Shown here: in pieces, positions 1-8,501 of the stretch
Numbering within the stretch: position 1 is the first letter of the stretch
Layout: each line of letters begins with the position of its first letter
Assembly: GCA_963708625.1 (NCBI GenBank)
Contig: CAVPSV010000004.1
Coordinates: forward strand, 1,178,001-1,242,000
Direction of reading: 5' to 3'
Length of the DNA: 64,000 bases
Origin: DASXIF01 sp036498145
Lineage (GTDB): Bacteria > Actinomycetota > Actinomycetes > Mycobacteriales > Jatrophihabitantaceae
The notes under the pieces: model-generated
Databases searched by the model: none
Told to the model about the DNA's origin: nothing
What the model saw: the letters and a program-made list of their open reading frames with translations, nothing else
Made by a program: the position numbers and the translations under genes

Positions 1-806
1 GGGACGTGCGCGAGCAGTTGCACCAGCCAGATGTCGCCGGCCGGCAATCCCCGCGTGCCCAGGTCGTAGCCGGTGTTGCCGAGCAGGGACACCGGCGCGC
101 CCTGCGCGAGCGCGCGCTTTGCCTGGAAGACCTGCGCGTACCGCTTGCTCAGTGCCGCCACCGCCGCGTTGGTGAAGTACACCTTCGTGCCGCTCGGTGT
201 TTCCCGGTAATCGCCGACGGACTGGTAGTAGACGGTGTTGTTGCCTTGGCTGAAGCCGATGCCACCGGAGCTGCCTGCCTGGTCGTGGATGCTCAGCGCG
301 AGCGCCGCGTGCGCGGCGTTGGCGACCGCGGCGCGCTGGCCGAGCGAGGTGGGCGTGTCCAGCGTCGGCTTGGTGAAGATGACGTGGTACCCGGCCGCAG
401 TGAGCTGAGCGCGCACGAGTTCGGCGACCGCGAACACGTCTCGCATCTCCGGTTCGTTCTCGTAGTCGGAGACATCCAGACCGGTCGTGGGGTCGATCGC
501 GTGCACCGTCACGCTGTGCCCGGGATCGATCACGATCACCGGGCCGCCGGCCGCGCTCGCGGGAGTGGGCTTCGAGGCGGGTGGTGCGGACGCGCTGGAT
601 CTCGTCGTCGTCCTGCTGGTGGGGGTGGACGGCACCTGGCTGAGCGACGGCGTGGCGCTGTGTTTCGAGGACGGGCTCGAGGACGCGCTCGAGCCCGCGT
701 CACCGGCACCGGCATCGCATCCAGCGACGATCGCGCAGGCCAGCACCACCAGTGCCGCCACGGCGGTCCGCGGCGCGCGGGTGCGCGATGCGCGTCGTGC
801 CACCAC
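1..806 (-). CDS. N-acetylmuramoyl-L-alanine amidase, lipoprotein (C-terminus cut by window edge)
   Basis: This is the open reading frame downstream of dnaX on the same strand, running off the window start, so its C-terminus is missing. The N-terminus has arginines, a hydrophobic stretch (AALVVLACAIVAGC) and a lipobox cysteine, so export and lipid anchoring are predicted. A Ser/Thr/Pro-rich linker follows, then an Amidase_3-like fold: VIVIDPGHS carries a zinc-binding His, ENEPEM fits the zinc-binding Glu, and LSIHDQAG carries the second zinc His. Enzymes of this family cut the amide bond between muramic acid and the stem peptide during wall remodelling. Two adjacent GTG codons (806 and 803) could start it; a G-rich ribosome site lies just upstream. 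The gap to dnaX is about 37 bases. Confidence 0.82.
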   Translation of the reverse strand, partial: MVARRASRTRAPRTAVAALVVLACAIVAGCDAGAGDAGSSASSSPSSKHSATPSLSQVPSTPTSRTTTRSSASAPPASKPTPASAAGGPVIVIDPGHSVTVHAIDPTTGLDVSDYENEPEMRDVFAVAELVRAQLTAAGYHVIFTKPTLDTPTSLGQRAAVANAAHAALALSIHDQAGSSGGIGFSQGNNTVYYQSVGDYRETPSGTKVYFTNAAVAALSKRYAQVFQAKRALAQGAPVSLLGNTGYDLGTRGLPAGDIWLVQLLAHV

Positions 807-842
807 GTCACCCCCACTTCGCCGCCGGTCGGCGCCGGTGCC

Positions 843-2799
843 TCAGCCGTCCTCGAGGGGTTTGGCCCCGAGCTGATCCTGCAGCAGGCGCACGGCCTCG
901 CTCTCCGGATCGACGGCCGGTGCCCTCGCCGATGGCGATTCCGGATCGGTGTCGTCGCGGGGATCGGGGTCCGGCGTGGCCGACGGCTGCCCGCGTCCAG
1001 GCGCCGGTACGTCACCGTTCTCCGGGCGGATGTCGACCCGCCACTGGCCGCCGACCACCTTGGTCAATGCCTGTCGCAGCGTGCCGGTGTTGCTGTCCTC
1101 GGAGATCATCCGGGCGAGCGCGTTCGGCGCCGCGAGGGTGACCAGCTCGCCGGCGACCTCGACGATCTGTGCGTTGTCGAGCAGGGCACGGGTGCGCCGG
1201 CTGCCCTGCTTGACGATCTCCAGCACTTCCGGCCACAGCCGGCGCAGCGCGGTCGCGTCGAGCACGCCGCGATCACCGGCTGGTTCGTCGGCGGTGACGG
1301 CCGGGACATCGGCCGGGCGGTCCGCGGGCTCGTCCGTTGCCGGGCCGGCTGGATCGCTTGCCACGCTTGCCACAACGCCGCCGCCGGGCACGGGTGTCGC
1401 CGTCTTGGGTGCAGCCGGTTCGGGCGTCGCCGGTACAGCTTCGGCAGGGGGGCCGGCGGGCGCTGCCGCAGGCCGGGACGCTGCGGCCGGCCGCGAGGAC
1501 GGCGTGCGTGACCGGCCGGCCGGTGCCGTCCGCACCGCCCCTGTCGCAGCCGCCGATTCGCCGTTCGGCGCCGATCGGGGCGCGGCGGCTGGACTCGCTG
1601 ATCGCGGAGTTGCGCCGCTCCAGCCGTTCCAGGCGCTGCAGCACGGCAGCCGTGTCGGTCGACGCGTCGGGCAGCAGCATCCGGGCGCAGAGCAGCTCCA
1701 GCACCAGCCGCGGCGAGGTCGTGCCGCGCATCTCGATCAGCGCCGCGTGCACGATCTCGGCGAAGCGGGTGACGGTGGCGACACCGAGGCGGCGAGCCTG
1801 GTCGGCCATCGCGGCGACCTCGTCCTGCGGTGCGTCGACCAGCCCGCGCGCGGCCGCGTCGGGCACGGCATCGAGCAGGATCAGGTTGCGGAACCGGTCG
1901 AGCAGGTCGGCGGCGAACCGTCGCGGGTCGTGCCCGGCCTCGACCACCCGGTCCACCGTCGCGTACACCGCCGCCGCGTCGCCGGCGGCGAGCGCGTCGG
2001 CCATGTCGTCGAGCAGCGCGCGGTCGCTGACGCCGAGCAGGGCGATCGCGCGCGCATACGTCACGCCATCGGGCCCGGCACCGGCGAGCAACTGGTCCAG
2101 GATCGACAGTGCGTCACGCACCGAACCGCCGCCGGCGCGCACCACCAACGGCAGCACCGCCGGTTCGACCGTGATCTTCTCGGCGGCGCAGATCGATTCG
2201 AGATGGGCCCGCATGACGCCCGGCGCGATCAGTCGGAACGGGTAGTGGTGCGTCCTGGACCGGATGGTGGTGAGCACCTTGTCCGGCTCGGTGGTGGCGA
2301 AGACGAAGACGAGGAATTCCGGCGGTTCCTCGACGAGCTTGAGCAGGGCGTTGAAGCCCTGCGTGGTGACCATGTGCGCCTCGTCGATGATGTAGACCTT
2401 GTAGCGGTCGCGCACCGGGGCGAAGAAGGCTCGCTCGCGCAGGTCGCGAGCGTCGTCGACGCCGCCATGGCTGGCCGCGTCGATCTCGATGACGTCGATC
2501 GAGCCGGAACCGTTCGGGGCGAGTTCGCGACACGAGTCGCAGACGCCGCACGGGTCCGGCGTGGGGCCCTGCACGCAGTTCAGCGATCGGGCGAGGATGC
2601 GCGCGCTGGACGTCTTGCCGCACCCGCGCGGGCCGCTGAACAGGTAGGCGTGGTTGATACGTCCGTTCGCGAGCGCATGACGCAGCGGCTCGGTGACGTG
2701 TTCCTGGCCGATGACCTCGCCGAAGGTGGCAGAGCGGTACTTGCGGTAGAGCGCGAGGTTTGCTCGCGACTCCTGCGGAGCGAGCACGTTTGCTGCCAC
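843..2799 (-). CDS. dnaX: DNA polymerase III subunit gamma/tau, with a frame break near 1540-1640
   Basis: Clamp-loader ATPase of the replicative polymerase. From the GTG at 2799 the frame shows LYRKYRSATF, Walker A GPRGCGKT (residues 56-63), the zinc-module cysteines 75, 84, 87 and 90, and DEAH at 139-142. That frame then drifts into Arg/Cys-rich text after residue about 390 and stops at 1273. The real C-terminal domain (VLDATALRRLWPEVLEIVK and onward, to the stop at 843) lies in the frame one base further on, so the full protein needs a +1 shift somewhere in 1540-1640. The bridging region is the variable Pro/Ala-rich linker. A sequence indel is the simplest explanation; known dnaX frameshifting in other bacteria is -1 or polymerase slippage on A-runs, neither of which fits here. 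ffs lies upstream on the same strand. Confidence 0.9.
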
Positions 2800-2908
2800 G
2801 GCACGACACTAGTCAGCGCCGGTGACGGCGTACACGCCGCCAACCGTTGATCAAACCGGCCCTCCGGTTCATATGAGCCAGATAGCCACTTTGATCACGA
2901 GGTGTGGA

Positions 2909-3002
2909 GGGACCCCCCGCGCACCCGACAGAGCCTGCTTATCCTTGCTGCCTTCCGGCCCTGGGGAGGTTCGCAGGGTGAGCGCCGCGCGGGGGGTCTG
3001 CC
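2909..3002 (-). ncRNA. ffs: small (4.5S-like) signal recognition particle RNA
   Basis: Read on the minus strand this holds the conserved SRP apical core, GGGCCGGAAGGCAGCA, followed by AGGATAAGCAGGCTCTG. The flanking arms (GACCCCCCGCGCGGC near 2998 and GTGCGCGGGGGGTC near 2911) pair to form the long hairpin. The length of about 94 bases fits the bacterial small SRP RNA, which binds Ffh and targets nascent membrane proteins. Its position upstream of dnaX is the usual actinobacterial arrangement. The ends are set by pairing and may be off by a few bases. Confidence 0.92.
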
Positions 3003-3054
3003 CCGAGTCTAGGCGGGACCGACTGCCGGGCCGCGCGCTGCCGCCGCAACGAGA

Positions 3055-3090
3055 AGGGCCGGGCGGGGAGGGTGCTCCCCGGCCGGCCCT
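3055..3090 (-). terminator. GC-rich stem-loop after the beta-helix gene
   Basis: AGGGCCGG and GGCGGGGAG pair with CTCCCC and GGCCGGCCCT around a short loop. It lies 20 bases beyond the stop of the beta-helix gene on the minus strand and before ffs. There is no clear U-run, as is common in high-GC actinobacteria. Confidence 0.5.
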
Positions 3091-3109
3091 GCTCGGGTCG
3101 AGCGATCGA

Positions 3110-4240
3110 TCAGAAGCTGGCCGCGTGCCCGTTCTGGACTGTGACGCTGTTGAACGAGTTGCTGCCGGACACGGTCACCGAACCGGAGGTGAAGATGCCG
3201 TAGTAGTCCGGGCCGATGTTGTTGCCGGTCACCGAGATCGACATCGGCGACGCGCTGCCGATGTAGATGCCGGTGGTCTTCAGGTCGTTCTCGTCGGTGC
3301 GCAGGTTGTTCGTCTTGACGCGGTTGTTCGAGATCACGTTGCCGCTGAAGTTGTTGCCGGGCACGTGCGCGTGCACGACGACACCGCCGTGGCCGTTGCC
3401 GTCGAAGGTGTTGCCCGAGATCAGGTTGCCGCTGACCCGCCCGCCCGGGATGGGGCTGGCGAGGATGACGCCGCTGCCTGCGGAGGCGTCCGGTGCGGTC
3501 GGCGTGCTGAGGCCGTTGTCGTTGGAGACGTTGTTCGTCACCTTGTTGTTGTAGATGCCGGCGCCGGTGTGGTCGGCGAGTGCGACGCCGCAGCCGCCGA
3601 AGTTCTCGTTGGTGGCGTTCGCGTTGATCACGTTGTACGCCGCGGCGCGGCCCAGGTCGTCGGAGACGTTGATGCCAATGCCGTTCTGGTCGGCCTTGTT
3701 GCCGGACGCGGTCGAGTACTGCGTGCTGTTCAGGTCGATGCCGGCGCCGAGGTTGCCGGTGACGGTGTTGTTGGTGATCGTCAGATGATCTGCGGCGACC
3801 GGGCCGTGCGCGGTGAACACCGCCGACACGATGCCGTCATTCGGACCTGCGTCGCCGCCGCCGTTCGCGTTCTCGACGGTCATTGCCGTGACACTGCTGT
3901 AGGAGGCGCCGAGGCCGAGCCCGTACGCCTTGCCGTTGGCGTTGATGATGGCGCCGCCGGTGCCGACGATCGCCGTCTTGCGGGTGACGTTGACCATCTC
4001 GGCGTAGGTGCCGCTGCAGACGTTGACCGTGCCACCGGTGGCGACGGCGTTGACGCCGGCCTGGATCGTGGCGAACGCCGCGGTGGCGCATGAGGTGTCT
4101 GCGGCACCGGTGTGGCCGGTGCGCGAGACGTAGACGGTGGTCGGTGCGGCCAGCGCGCCGCCCGCAGTGATCAGCGCGGTCGCAGCGACCGTGGCTGCGG
4201 AGGTGAGCAGCACGCTTGCGCGCACGATGGAACGCTTCAT
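3110..4240 (-). CDS. secreted right-handed beta-helix repeat protein
   Basis: Starting at ATG 4240 (GGAGTGGAAAG upstream) the 376-residue product opens with a Sec signal peptide, MKRSIVRASVLL through GGALAAP, with cleavage likely after ALA. It continues as tandem Asn/Gly/Val-rich coils of the parallel beta-helix type, such as NTVTGNLGAGIDLNS, NLISGNTFDGNGHGGV and NVISNNRV, typical of NosD/PbH1 or pectate-lyase-like folds. No catalytic residues can be assigned, so carbohydrate binding, polysaccharide cleavage or a structural role are all possible. An upstream extension of the frame to 4483 crosses the tRNA-Ser gene and is not credible. Transcribed alone, with a hairpin downstream. Confidence 0.8.
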   Translation of the reverse strand: MKRSIVRASVLLTSAATVAATALITAGGALAAPTTVYVSRTGHTGAADTSCATAAFATIQAGVNAVATGGTVNVCSGTYAEMVNVTRKTAIVGTGGAIINANGKAYGLGLGASYSSVTAMTVENANGGGDAGPNDGIVSAVFTAHGPVAADHLTITNNTVTGNLGAGIDLNSTQYSTASGNKADQNGIGINVSDDLGRAAAYNVINANATNENFGGCGVALADHTGAGIYNNKVTNNVSNDNGLSTPTAPDASAGSGVILASPIPGGRVSGNLISGNTFDGNGHGGVVVHAHVPGNNFSGNVISNNRVKTNNLRTDENDLKTTGIYIGSASPMSISVTGNNIGPDYYGIFTSGSVTVSGSNSFNSVTVQNGHAASF

Positions 4241-4429
4241 ATCTTTCCACTCCCCGATGTGTTCAGCGGCTTTGATCGTTTGGCCGCGGCGGGTGAAGTT
4301 AACCACTGGGCGGCGCGGGTCGGAAGCACTACGCAGCCGCGACTTGAAGATCAACTTGGGCATAGCGGGCGGAATCGGACGGACGCCCGGGCTCCGGTGC
4401 CGGCCGCGCCAGGCCGTATCCTTCGACGC

Positions 4430-4517
4430 GGAGGATTCGCCTAGTGGCCTATGGCGCTCGCTTGGAAAGCGGGTTGGGAGCAATCCCTCAGGGGTTCAAA
4501 TCCCCTATCCTCCGCCA
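4430..4517 (+). tRNA. tRNA-Ser (GGA)
   Basis: Acceptor GGAGGAT pairs with ATCCTCC, the anticodon loop CTTGGAAAG gives GGA, there is a long variable arm, the T-loop reads GGTTCAAATCC, and 3' CCA is encoded. The 88-base length fits a class II serine tRNA. Confidence 0.96.
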
Positions 4518-4560
4518 ATGTGATCTCGCGAGAGATCAACGCGACAGGGGCGGTCGACTC

Positions 4561-5733
4561 TTACGTCGCGTGATCGTGCGTGGTCATGTCGTCGGGGCCG
4601 CCGCCCATCATGGCCAGCATCGGACGTCCGCCGGTGCGGTAGAAGCGCCACAACAGCAGTCCGGCCACCGCGATGAACACGATGTTGAGCACCGTCGTGT
4701 AGTTCCAGCTGATCCCGGTGTCCCCGACGAAGGCATGACGCCGGCCCGTCGGTACCAGGTGCAGTGGTGTGAAGACGAGTTCGATCACGTAACCGGCGCA
4801 CACCATCGCGGCGTAGAACGTGCCGAACAGGAACCAGGCCATGCGCCGGCCGTAGTACTTCGCGTAGATCACCAGGATCGGAATGATGATCAGATCGGCG
4901 AAGATGAACGACGCGACGCCACCGAAACTGATGCCGCCGTTCCACAACACCGCCGCGAGCGGCACGTTGCCGATGGAACAGACGAACGCCGCGACCGAGA
5001 CCACCGGTCCGATCAGCGGTCCCCAGATCTTCGCCGCGAGCGGGTGGTCCGTGAGAAACAGGTGCTGCCAGAAGGCGTCCGGAATCCACGCCGCCGCCGC
5101 ACCCGCCAGCAGCAACCCGATGGCGACGTCACGCAGTACGGCAGCCCACTCCATGACGAAGTTGTGGCTGACCGAGGTGACCCCGTCGCCGCTTGCCAGC
5201 CGACGCCAGAACGAACCGGTGGCACCGACGGACATGTCCATCGCGGCGTGGCCTTCCATCGATCCGGCGATCGCCTTGTCCGCCTGGGCGCGAGCTTCGC
5301 CGAGCAACCGCGCGGTCAGTAATCGTCGGAAGACGACGGCGATCAGGACGATCATGAACGGTCCGCCGACGAACTCGGCCAGGGTGAACTGCCAGCCGAG
5401 TAAGAGGCCGAGGATCAGACCCAGCTCGATGACGAGGTTGGTCGACGCGAACTGGAAGGCCATCGCCGCGGTGAAGTCGGCGCCCTTGCGAACGAGCGAC
5501 CGGGCCAGCGCCACGGCCGCATACGAGCACGATGACGACGCCGCGCCCAGGGCGGCCGCGGTCGCCAGGCTGCGCGGGCGATCGTCCGGCAGCAGGCGGA
5601 CGATCGTCGATTTCTTGACCAGCGCCTCGATGACCGCCGAGAGCGTGAAGCCGAGGATCAGTGACCAGGTGACCTGCCAGGTCATCAGACCGCTGACCCG
5701 AAGCGCGTGCGCGAGCGCGTGTAGCACCGACAT
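4561..5733 (-). CDS. permease, DUF318/ArsP-like metal efflux family
   Basis: Polytopic membrane protein of 390 residues with about 9-10 hydrophobic segments. It shows the two family signatures: SSCSYAAVALARSL (residues 67-80) and CSIGNVPLAAVLW in the second half, each with a cysteine in a transmembrane helix, as in SO_0444-type Cu/Zn exporters and ArsP-like permeases (PF03773). The central loop is His/Met-containing (MEGHAAMDM), and the tail ends in GGGPDDMTTHDHAT, plausible metal contacts. Its ATG follows the upstream ArsR gene's stop directly (TAGATG), so the two are translationally coupled. Export of a divalent metal or arsenical is inferred; the substrate is not fixed by sequence. Confidence 0.8.
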   Translation of the reverse strand: MSVLHALAHALRVSGLMTWQVTWSLILGFTLSAVIEALVKKSTIVRLLPDDRPRSLATAAALGAASSSCSYAAVALARSLVRKGADFTAAMAFQFASTNLVIELGLILGLLLGWQFTLAEFVGGPFMIVLIAVVFRRLLTARLLGEARAQADKAIAGSMEGHAAMDMSVGATGSFWRRLASGDGVTSVSHNFVMEWAAVLRDVAIGLLLAGAAAAWIPDAFWQHLFLTDHPLAAKIWGPLIGPVVSVAAFVCSIGNVPLAAVLWNGGISFGGVASFIFADLIIIPILVIYAKYYGRRMAWFLFGTFYAAMVCAGYVIELVFTPLHLVPTGRRHAFVGDTGISWNYTTVLNIVFIAVAGLLLWRFYRTGGRPMLAMMGGGPDDMTTHDHAT

Positions 5734-6117
5734 CTATGCGTCTTCCGGGGCGGCGATGGTGAGCAGTTGCCGCAGGCAATGCTCGAGCAGTTGGTGCGGG
5801 AACGCGTCGCTGAGCCGGTAGTAGACGACACGTCCCTGCTTACGGAAGGACACCAGCCCGGCCGTGCGGAGGATCTTCAGCGCGTAGGACACCGCATCGT
5901 CCGTCGAGTCCAGCGCGAGGGCGAGGTCACCGACGCACAGTTCGCCGGCAGCCGACAGCGCGAACAGCACACGGGAGCGGGACGGGTCCTGGATCAGGCC
6001 GAGCAATCCGGCCAGTCGTCCGGCGTCCTGCAGATCGATCAGACCGGCGCGGGCGACGGCGACCCGATCCGGGTGGACGGGACCACCGTCGTCAGCGTTC
6101 ATGTCATTCGTCCGCAT
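5734..6117 (-). CDS. ArsR/SmtB-family metal-sensing repressor
   Basis: Winged-helix protein of 127 residues. ELCVGDLALALDSTDDAVS and the following RTAGLVSFRKQGRVVYY match the ArsR/SmtB recognition helix and wing. Cys61 sits at the alpha3 position used by metal sensors, and the last helix carries Asp104, His108, His113 and Cys114, which could form an alpha5 site, so a Zn/Cd/Pb-type sensor is likely. It is followed immediately by the permease gene. An in-frame ATG at 6102 is an alternative start with a similar ribosome site. A short inverted repeat, CATA-TCCG-TATG, covers 6115-6126 at the upstream start and might be part of an operator; this is weak. Confidence 0.83.
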   Translation of the reverse strand: MRTNDMNADDGGPVHPDRVAVARAGLIDLQDAGRLAGLLGLIQDPSRSRVLFALSAAGELCVGDLALALDSTDDAVSYALKILRTAGLVSFRKQGRVVYYRLSDAFPHQLLEHCLRQLLTIAAPEDA

Positions 6118-6244
6118 ATCCGTATGGTCGCACGGACGTACAGCACAGCTGCCCGCGCCCCAGCATTACGGTGATTTAGCGGGACGCGGCGGCCCCCGCG
6201 GCGCCGCGCCCGGTTCCGATGCTAACGATGCTTATGTCCGATTA

Positions 6245-7441
6245 CTACACATAAGCGGCATGGATCGCGTGCCGCTCGCCGCGCACCGGTGTCAGCACGA
6301 CGGCCGCCAGCGGGCAGAGCGTGACCAGAGCGAACGCGAGGGCATACCGCGAGTCGCCGATCACCGCAGCCAGCACCGGCGCCGTCGCGACCGCGGCGAC
6401 GTTCTGAATGGTGTTCTGCACGCCGAGCGCCCGGCCGGCCCAGTCCGTGCCGGCGATCTCCGCGACAGAGGTGTACGCGAGGCCGTTGTCCGCGACGGTG
6501 ATCACGGCGCCGAGCCCGAACCAGATGACCACCCACCACGAGTGCAGTGCCATCGAGATCGCGAGCATCGCCATCAACGCGGCGCTCGCCACGGCCAGCT
6601 GGCGCATCGGCGCCAGCCGGCTGCGTACCCGATCCGACCACACCCCCGACGCGATTCGACCCGCCGCTCCCGCAGCCTGGAACCCGAAGATCATCCTGCC
6701 GGCGACGGTCGGATCCCAATGGCGTTGGCCGACCAGGTACACCAAGGTGAATCCGGCAACCGCGAACTGCGGCACCACCAGCATCGCGCTCGCGAGATGT
6801 ACGCGGGCCAGCTGCCGAGATCCGCGATAGGGCGATCGCGCGACCGGCGCATCGGGCTCGCGCTGCGCGCGCTGCGGGTCGGCGGCGAACAGCAGCACGG
6901 CGAGCGCGGTGACGCCGCACAACGCCGCCGGGAACAGCAGCGCCACGTGCACTCCGTGTGCGCGTGCCAGTGACGGTAATGCGATCGCGGCGAGCGCGAC
7001 GCCGACCGGCTGAGCGGTCTGCCTCGTCCCCATCGCCAGGCCGCGCTCGGTAGCCGGGAACCAGCCCATCACCATGCGCCCGCTGGCCGCGTTCACCGAT
7101 GCACCCGCCGCGCCCGCGAGGATCAGCAGCACCCCGAGCAGCGCGGCACCGTGCACCGCAGCCGCGGCGACGAGCAACATCGCCGAAGCAGCCACGCCGG
7201 ACCAGATCACCACTCGCTCGCCGTAGCGGTCCGCGAGCGCGCCCCACGCGATCAACGTCAGCAGCACCCCGACGATCGGCGCCGAGACGACGAGGCTCGC
7301 GCCGAACAGACTCAGGTGCTCGTCCGCGCGCAGCGCCGGCACGAGCAGCGGCACACCGTAGATGAAGGAACAGGTCGCGGCCTGCGCAGCAGTGCCAACT
7401 GCCAGCACCACCCACCGTCGGCCGCCTCCGCTCACCCGCAC
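6245..7441 (-). CDS. MFS transporter, 12 membrane spans
   Basis: The 398-residue product has twelve hydrophobic helices and the MFS A-like loop GALADRYGER between spans 2 and 3. A second-half counterpart reads SGVWSDRVRSR. The architecture fits the oxalate/formate or cyanate/nitrate-like (CynX/OFA) type of small-solute transporters; the substrate is unknown. The gene stands between an ArsR-permease unit and an alpha/beta hydrolase gene, all on the minus strand with separate gaps, so co-transcription with the hydrolase is possible but not shown. Confidence 0.75.
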   Translation of the reverse strand: MRVSGGGRRWVVLAVGTAAQAATCSFIYGVPLLVPALRADEHLSLFGASLVVSAPIVGVLLTLIAWGALADRYGERVVIWSGVAASAMLLVAAAAVHGAALLGVLLILAGAAGASVNAASGRMVMGWFPATERGLAMGTRQTAQPVGVALAAIALPSLARAHGVHVALLFPAALCGVTALAVLLFAADPQRAQREPDAPVARSPYRGSRQLARVHLASAMLVVPQFAVAGFTLVYLVGQRHWDPTVAGRMIFGFQAAGAAGRIASGVWSDRVRSRLAPMRQLAVASAALMAMLAISMALHSWWVVIWFGLGAVITVADNGLAYTSVAEIAGTDWAGRALGVQNTIQNVAAVATAPVLAAVIGDSRYALAFALVTLCPLAAVVLTPVRGERHAIHAAYV

Positions 7442-7513
7442 GACCCTATCGGTCGGGTCTCAGTGAGCAGGATGATTGTCCTGCAATGTGAGACTGCACC
7501 GCTCCGCGGACCA

Positions 7514-8362
7514 CTACGTGTCTCGCACGAAAGCCGCCACGGCCTCGGCGAAATCGTCGGCGTGCCGTCGATGTGGCTCGTGCCCGCCGCCCGGGAACAC
7601 CACCAGCTGGCTGTCTGGCACGTGCTCCTTCACCGCGTGCGCGTGCGCCAGTGGGATGACGCCGTCACGCTCGGACCAGACGATGAGCATCGGCACATGC
7701 TGCGCGAGGTACTTCATCTCGATGAACGACCCCCGCTGGCCGGCCGGCTCGATCACGCCCCGCAGCGATGCGAAGAATGCCCGTCGGCCGGGGACGTCGC
7801 CGAGTGCATGCCCGGCGCGACGGAGATTCACCAGGTTGTCCTCGGTGAGGCGCAGTGCGCGATGCAGGCGGGGGCGCCGGTACAACCGGATCAGCCGTGG
7901 TCGCATCGCCGCGCCGAGCAACGCCGGCGCACCGGGTAACGCGGCGAATCGGAGCATGGGATGTACTTCCCGACCCAGTCCGCCGCTGGAGACCAGCACC
8001 AGCCGTCGGACCTGCTCGGGGTAGTGGAAGCCGAAGTGCACGGCGATGGCACCGCCGAGGGAGTGCCCGCACAACGTCGCCGACGGGATGTCGACGGCAA
8101 CCAGGAACGCCTGCAACGAGGCGGCGAAGTCATCGAGCAGGTAGCCGGTCGCCGGCTTGTCGGACTCACCGTGACCGAGCAGGTCGATCGCGATCACCCG
8201 CAGGCCTCGCTCGGCGAGCCCCGGAATGGCGCGGTCCCAGGTGCCGCTGTCCGAGGCCAGGCCGTGCAGCAGCACGATCGGCTCACCGTCGAGCGGGCCG
8301 GCCTGCTGGAACGACAGCGTGCGGCCGAGCGCGCTGACCGATTCGCGCACAACCTCGACCAC
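7514..8362 (-). CDS. alpha/beta-fold hydrolase
   Basis: 282-residue hydrolase of the meta-cleavage/lipase-like group. The oxyanion-loop motif LLHGLASDSGTWD is at 31-43 and the nucleophile elbow GHSLGG gives Ser101. The acid is probably Asp233 (VWSERDG) and the general base His261 (GGGHEP), so the triad is complete. Function is limited to ester, amide or C-C hydrolysis; the substrate is unknown. Start is the GTG at 8362; a second in-frame GTG four codons on is possible. The divergent topoisomerase gene begins 139 bases away. Confidence 0.8.
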   Translation of the reverse strand: MVEVVRESVSALGRTLSFQQAGPLDGEPIVLLHGLASDSGTWDRAIPGLAERGLRVIAIDLLGHGESDKPATGYLLDDFAASLQAFLVAVDIPSATLCGHSLGGAIAVHFGFHYPEQVRRLVLVSSGGLGREVHPMLRFAALPGAPALLGAAMRPRLIRLYRRPRLHRALRLTEDNLVNLRRAGHALGDVPGRRAFFASLRGVIEPAGQRGSFIEMKYLAQHVPMLIVWSERDGVIPLAHAHAVKEHVPDSQLVVFPGGGHEPHRRHADDFAEAVAAFVRDT

Positions 8363-8501
8363 GAACGCGACGGTATCGAACCGCCACCACGCCGCTACGC
8401 GTCACGGCCAGCACAGACGATTCCGCCACCCCGCCGGGATTTCCGGCCTGCACCTGGGAACAACGTATCCGGCGAGATCGACATCATCGAGGTGCAGGGC
8501 A

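Noticed and set aside
1540..1640. Programmed frameshift signal in dnaX
   Set aside because: No A-run, no -1 slippery heptamer and the needed shift is +1; an indel is simpler.
4430..4517. Phage or island integration at the tRNA genes
   Set aside because: No integrase gene, no duplicated tRNA end and no direct repeat flank is visible at any of the five tRNAs.
6101..7439. Plus-strand ORFs opposite the MFS gene
   Set aside because: Arg/His-rich antisense products without ribosome sites; the minus-strand frame codes for clear membrane helices.
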